NCBI RefSeq assembly: GCF_004359615.1
Contig: NZ_SCWA01000004.1
Coordinates: 62,001 to 126,000 of the forward strand
Reading direction: 5' to 3'
DNA from: Macrococcus brunensis
Lineage (GTDB): Bacteria; Bacillota; Bacilli; Staphylococcales; Staphylococcaceae
DNA: 64,000 nt
Of this stretch, positions 60,961 to 64,000 are shown one piece after another (positions within the stretch are counted from its first letter, which is position 1; each line of letters begins with the position of its first letter). The notes under the pieces were generated by a model. That model did no database searches, was not told the DNA's origin, and worked only from the letters and a program-made list of their open reading frames with translations. The position numbers were made by a program, and so were the translations under genes.

Positions 60961-62147
60961 GCTGTTTTTCCTTTCGAGAAGTATAGAGCGATTAAAATAA
61001 GTGCGATCAGACTTGTACCGGCGCCAATGAAGAACGGCAGACTCAAGCTGTATGATAAGAGTCCTGTGAATAACAGAGGTCCGATAATACGGCCGAGACT
61101 ATCAAGCGAGTAACTGACACCTGTCAGTTTACCCATGTTCTGTGATGAGGTCGACTTCGTCAGTGTAGACGTGAGAAGTGTACGGACTAATGCATTGCCT
61201 GACATCAGAAGAACAAGGCAGATGCCAGCATAGTAGATGTTAATGGTAAACGGCAGCATCACAAAAGCGATCATGGTCACAATCTGACCGAGGACCATAA
61301 TACCTCGTTCCTGACCATGCTTCACTTTACGCAGGAATCCTCCTTGCAGTAAGGCATTCACTAAGCCGCCGATCATAAACAATATGCCCATCTGCATCGG
61401 TGTGATGTCAATCCGTTCGATCTCAAGTAACTGGAACGAACTTTCCATACCACTCATCGTCATCGTCACAATAAATGTACTGATGAGGAGTATGATGATA
61501 GGGACCGTATAGTTCAGTCTGCCGCCAGTCTGTTTACCGGTCTCATGGAAGTGCGTCTCCGGTAATTTTGCAGCGACTGCGACTATAATGGCAAGCAGGA
61601 TCGCAGAAGTAACGAAATATGGCAGCTGATAAGAATAACCAGCGAGCAGCCCACCGACTGCAGGCCCGAATATAAATCCGAAGCCAATCATCATACCCAT
61701 TAAGCCCATATAGCGATTCCGTTCCTCTGAAGTCGTCACATCGGCTACAATACTTGTAGTTGTACTGAAGCAGGCCCCAGAGAACAGTCCGCCGATAATA
61801 CGCGAGATATAAAGCATTGTCAGATTGTCGATGAACAGGCCGAATGTCAGGAAGCTGATCGCAAAGCCGGTCAGACCGATAAGTAGAATCTTCTTGCGCC
61901 CGATTTTATCTGACAACTGGCCCCAGAATGGTGCCGCGATAAAAGAAGCGATTGAATAAATCGATAACAGTAAGCCCATATGAAAGGCATTCAGGCCCAT
62001 ATCTTTAACGAGGGCCGGGATAACAGGAATAACGATACTGAAGCCAAAATAAATAAAAAACTGTATGGCCATCAATATGGAGAAGAATGATTTAAGTTCA
62101 GGCGTCGAGCTGCTCGCGGATCTCTCTGATTTCGTGTTCGAGTTCAA
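60957..62147 (-). CDS. MFS drug-efflux transporter (DHA1, NorA-like)
   Basis: A 396-residue transporter with 12 segments. Motif A GQLSDKIGRKKILLIG is at about residues 76-91, and motif C-like GPAVGGLLAGY at about 155-165, the pattern of 12-segment drug:H+ antiporters. The start seems to be TTG 62147, nine bases after GGAGG, inside the preceding 54-residue gene; no internal ATG has a ribosome site. It overlaps both neighbours in a three-gene operon. Substrate unknown. Confidence 0.85.
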   Translation of the reverse strand: MNSNTKSERSASSSTPELKSFFSILMAIQFFIYFGFSIVIPVIPALVKDMGLNAFHMGLLLSIYSIASFIAAPFWGQLSDKIGRKKILLIGLTGFAISFLTFGLFIDNLTMLYISRIIGGLFSGACFSTTTSIVADVTTSEERNRYMGLMGMMIGFGFIFGPAVGGLLAGYSYQLPYFVTSAILLAIIVAVAAKLPETHFHETGKQTGGRLNYTVPIIILLISTFIVTMTMSGMESSFQLLEIERIDITPMQMGILFMIGGLVNALLQGGFLRKVKHGQERGIMVLGQIVTMIAFVMLPFTINIYYAGICLVLLMSGNALVRTLLTSTLTKSTSSQNMGKLTGVSYSLDSLGRIIGPLLFTGLLSYSLSLPFFIGAGTSLIALILIALYFSKGKTA

Positions 62148-62262
62148 TTAAGCGTTCCTCCAGTTTATCCGCTGAGTTTCCGGTTGATTGTACTTTCTCA
62201 ATATCACCTTGAATGCGGACGTATTCATGTTTAAGTTCTGTAAGCTGATAATTTAAATCCAT
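62098..62262 (-). CDS. 54-residue coiled-coil protein upstream of the MFS gene
   Basis: A short, acidic, all-helical protein with a heptad-like pattern (YQLTELKHEYVRIQGDIEKV ... LEERLIELEHEI). AAAGGAG lies six to seven bases before ATG 62262. It overlaps the MFS start by 50 bases in another frame. Short proteins of this look are annotated as conserved hypotheticals in staphylococci, but no function is known to me. It may be a leader for translational coupling or an independent small structural protein. Confidence 0.7.
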   Translation of the reverse strand: MDLNYQLTELKHEYVRIQGDIEKVQSTGNSADKLEERLIELEHEIREIREQLDA

Positions 62263-62301
62263 GATGAACTCCTTTAGTTCTAGTGTATAACTATTATAAG
62301 C

Positions 62302-62307
62302 TATAAT
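62302..62307 (+). promoter_or_regulatory. -10 of the ybaK-type gene
   Basis: TATAAT, 30 bases before the ATG at 62337, in the divergent gap of 74 bases. The -35 is poor. Confidence 0.4.
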
Positions 62308-62336
62308 GAAGAAGACTTAAAAGAGGTGGGATTGAA

Positions 62337-62810
62337 ATGACGAAAAAACTGAAAACGAATGCAATCCGTAAACTGGATCAGCTGAAATTAGAGTATGACA
62401 TGATCCATTATAACAGTGACGAAGCAGTGGACGGCATCAGTGTCGCTCAGCAGATCGGCGAAGACGCATCAGTCGTTTATAAGACACTGGTGACGCATGC
62501 GGGTGCAGATTTATATGTCTTCGTTATTCCGGTAGCAGGTGAACTGGATATGAAAAAAGCAGCACAGGCAGCTGGCGTCAAGAAGCTTGAGATGCTGCCG
62601 CTGAAAGAACTGCAGCCGAAGACAGGCTATGTGCGCGGTGGCTGTTCGCCTGTCGGCATGAAGAAATTATCCCCGACATTTATCGACCAGCCCGCTGCCG
62701 ACCTGGAATATATGATAGTCAGTGCCGGACAACGGGGGACACAGATGAAACTCGGTCCTGCTGATTTACAACAAGCGGCACACGCCCAGTTCAGTGAGGT
62801 CTGCCGATGA
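62337..62810 (+). CDS. ybaK: Cys-tRNA(Pro) deacylase YbaK/EbsC
   Basis: A 157-residue trans-editing enzyme that hydrolyses Cys-tRNA(Pro). Motifs are QQIGEDASVVYKTLVTHAG (about residues 38-56, with the catalytic Lys in VYKTLV), FVIPVAGELDMKKAA (about 62-76) and GYVRGGCSPVGMKK (about 97-110). Length is usual. AAGAGGTGGGATTGAA precedes ATG. It overlaps the next gene by four bases. Confidence 0.92.
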   Translation: MTKKLKTNAIRKLDQLKLEYDMIHYNSDEAVDGISVAQQIGEDASVVYKTLVTHAGADLYVFVIPVAGELDMKKAAQAAGVKKLEMLPLKELQPKTGYVRGGCSPVGMKKLSPTFIDQPAADLEYMIVSAGQRGTQMKLGPADLQQAAHAQFSEVCR

Positions 62811-63886
62811 AACTGAAAGATAAATTAGTCCGGCTATCTATACGAGGAAAAAGGACCATAGTGATTTCAGATATTCACGGTGAACTGGAATTATTTAAAA
62901 AGTTGCTTGAGCAAGTCGATTTCAGCAGAGACGATATACTCATCGTCAACGGAGATATACTGGATAAAGGCCGGAATAGTCTCGGCACGATGAAATATAT
63001 CAGGCAGCTGACGGGAGCGGGGAACGTCTACGTGATAGAAGGCAACTGCGATCGCTTTTTCGATGAACTGGAAGAGGAGTGGCTCTATCCTTATATGGAT
63101 TACCGCTATACAGTCGCGCATGAATTTCTGAAGGAAACCGGTACGACGCTGACCGATTACAAGACGCAGCACGATTTTGCAGAAGCGGTTCTCGACGTAT
63201 ACAGTGATTATCAGACATGGTTCAGAAACTTGCCGACTGCGATTGAGACAGAAGATTACCTCTTCGTGCATGCAGGGATAGAAGACGATTATCTCGAGAC
63301 ACCGCGTGAAGTGGCACTGACGATGCCTGAGTTCTATTTATCAAATCATCACTTAGATAAGAAAGTCGTTGTCGGACACTATCCGGCAGCCAATTTTGCA
63401 GAAGCAGGACTTTATAGTCACGGGATAAAGGTGAACGATGAGCGACGAATCATCGCACTGGACGGTGGCAATCAAGTGAAAGAATCCGGACAGCTGAATG
63501 CGCTGCTGATTGAAACAGATGGCACTCTTACTATGCAGGCAGTAGACGCACTTGAGTCTGCTCTTGTCATTCAGGACTTTGAAGTGACATTGCAGGAACC
63601 GCATACGTTCACATTTCCGGATTACAATATCCGAGTGATGGATGGGGATGACTATTTTACTTTTGCTGAACATGTATCGACGGGCACACAGTTTATGGTC
63701 AAGACAGAATGGATCATAGAAAAGGAAGGTCAGACTTATCTTAAAGATGACTACACGGATTACTTTGTAGATGTCAAAGCAGGAGAAGAAGTCAAAGTGG
63801 TCGGTCAATATGCCGGTTATACGTTGATCAAGAAAGAGAGCGTCGTCGGCTGGGTGCCGGAGGAAGTGCTGGACACTTCCTCTTAG
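62807..63886 (+). CDS. Calcineurin-like phosphoesterase with C-terminal SH3-like domain
   Basis: A 359-residue protein. Residues 15-230 are a metallophosphatase: VISDIHGE (D-x-H, about 19-26), VNGDILDKGRN (G-D-x-x-D-x-G, about 47-57), EGNCD (G-N-x-D/H-type, about 77-81), VHAGI (about 153) and VGHYPA (G-H, about 188). The last 85 residues (DYNIRVMDGDDYF ... KESVVGWVPEEVLD) resemble a bacterial SH3 domain. The architecture is similar to Ser/Thr-protein-phosphatase or PrpE-like enzymes; Ap4A hydrolysis is another possibility. It overlaps ybaK by four bases. Confidence 0.82.
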   Translation: MKLKDKLVRLSIRGKRTIVISDIHGELELFKKLLEQVDFSRDDILIVNGDILDKGRNSLGTMKYIRQLTGAGNVYVIEGNCDRFFDELEEEWLYPYMDYRYTVAHEFLKETGTTLTDYKTQHDFAEAVLDVYSDYQTWFRNLPTAIETEDYLFVHAGIEDDYLETPREVALTMPEFYLSNHHLDKKVVVGHYPAANFAEAGLYSHGIKVNDERRIIALDGGNQVKESGQLNALLIETDGTLTMQAVDALESALVIQDFEVTLQEPHTFTFPDYNIRVMDGDDYFTFAEHVSTGTQFMVKTEWIIEKEGQTYLKDDYTDYFVDVKAGEEVKVVGQYAGYTLIKKESVVGWVPEEVLDTSS

Positions 63887-64000
63887 TAAGGCGTCTGATA
63901 TTTTTCGTTACGGTTATAGTAACGGTAACGTGTGATCAGCATGGTGCCTGCAGTGACGAGCAGAATCGGCAGGATGACTGTATAGAGCATCATGAGTCCT
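63883..64000 (-). CDS. Small membrane protein, C-terminal end (maybe partial)
   Basis: The minus-strand frame reads in from the window edge to a TAA at 63883. It contains a hydrophobic stretch (YTVILPILLVTAGTMLI) and a basic, aromatic tail (RYRYYNRNEKYQ). Possible starts at 63993 or 63990 with AGGA before them would make it a complete 35-36 residue protein; otherwise it continues outside. It converges with and overlaps the phosphoesterase by four bases. Function unknown. Confidence 0.5.
   Translation of the reverse strand, partial: GLMMLYTVILPILLVTAGTMLITRYRYYNRNEKYQTPY

Overview
This window is a chromosomal segment of a low-to-moderate GC Gram-positive bacterium of the family Staphylococcaceae. 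The evidence is the narGHJI-nreABC-narT nitrate respiration cluster with its molybdenum-cofactor genes, femX (fmhB) beside an RND transporter gene, a FhuD2-like lipoprotein, FhuCBG, IruO, a PBP4-type carboxypeptidase, and Firmicute-type Fur, BirA and cre sites. By eye the base composition is in the low-to-mid 40s percent GC, higher than most Staphylococcus. A fatty-acid desaturase and a bundled nar/mo island suggest Macrococcus or a close relative, but the genus is an inference. No rRNA, tRNA, insertion sequence, prophage or CRISPR array was seen. No gene-free stretch exceeds 300 bases; the longest are 7206-7468, 31873-32112 and 23852-24090.

Region 1 (1-7205) holds a truncated zinc alcohol dehydrogenase, an acyl-CoA dehydrogenase, two small membrane proteins, a Fur-controlled fhuD, a BirA-controlled bioY, a GNAT acetyltransferase, fdhD, and a NERD-domain protein.

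Region 2 (7362-23865) is a compact nitrate-respiration island. It runs narGHJI, the oxygen/nitrate sensor system nreABC, a hemerythrin-like protein, the transporter narT, then moeB, moaB, moaC (reversed), moeA, mobB, moaE, moaD, mobA and moaA. Palindromes of the NreC-site type lie upstream of narG and narT. The mo genes supply the bis-MGD cofactor of NarG.

Region 3 (23866-36219) holds a desaturase with a FapR-like box, a MarR-MFS pair with a perfect operator, an aldehyde dehydrogenase, a Bcr/CflA transporter, an M50B-type membrane metallopeptidase, PBP4, NupC, an unannotated 25-codon gene, L-lactate dehydrogenase, a YitT protein and NagB. SigB-like promoters precede ldh and yitT.

Region 4 (36220-41259) is iron: iruO and fhuCBG diverge from one perfect Fur box, followed by an IRG/dynamin-like GTPase. 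Together with fhuD this forms a hydroxamate-siderophore import and reduction route.

Region 5 (41296-52165) is a ten-gene sugar operon: malEFG-type ABC transporter, LacI regulator, ThuA, two Gfo/Idh/MocA oxidoreductases, a TIM-barrel isomerase/epimerase, an MsmX-type ATPase and a GH13 alpha-glucosidase. It has a cre, a promoter and a LacI-type operator in front. The gene set suggests parallel hydrolytic and oxidative (3-keto-sugar) breakdown of an alpha-glucoside.

Region 6 (52262-64000) holds a secreted multidomain nuclease (lamin-tail, thermonuclease, OB folds, repeat linker, SdrD-B-like domain), a glyoxalase-like protein, femX, an RND exporter with a Gln/Ala-rich insertion, an MFS operon that starts with a 54-residue coiled-coil protein, YbaK and a phosphoesterase with an SH3-like tail. 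No wholly new multi-gene system is proven; the best leads are the sugar operon, the nuclease architecture, the hemerythrin gene in the nre cluster and the 25-codon gene.
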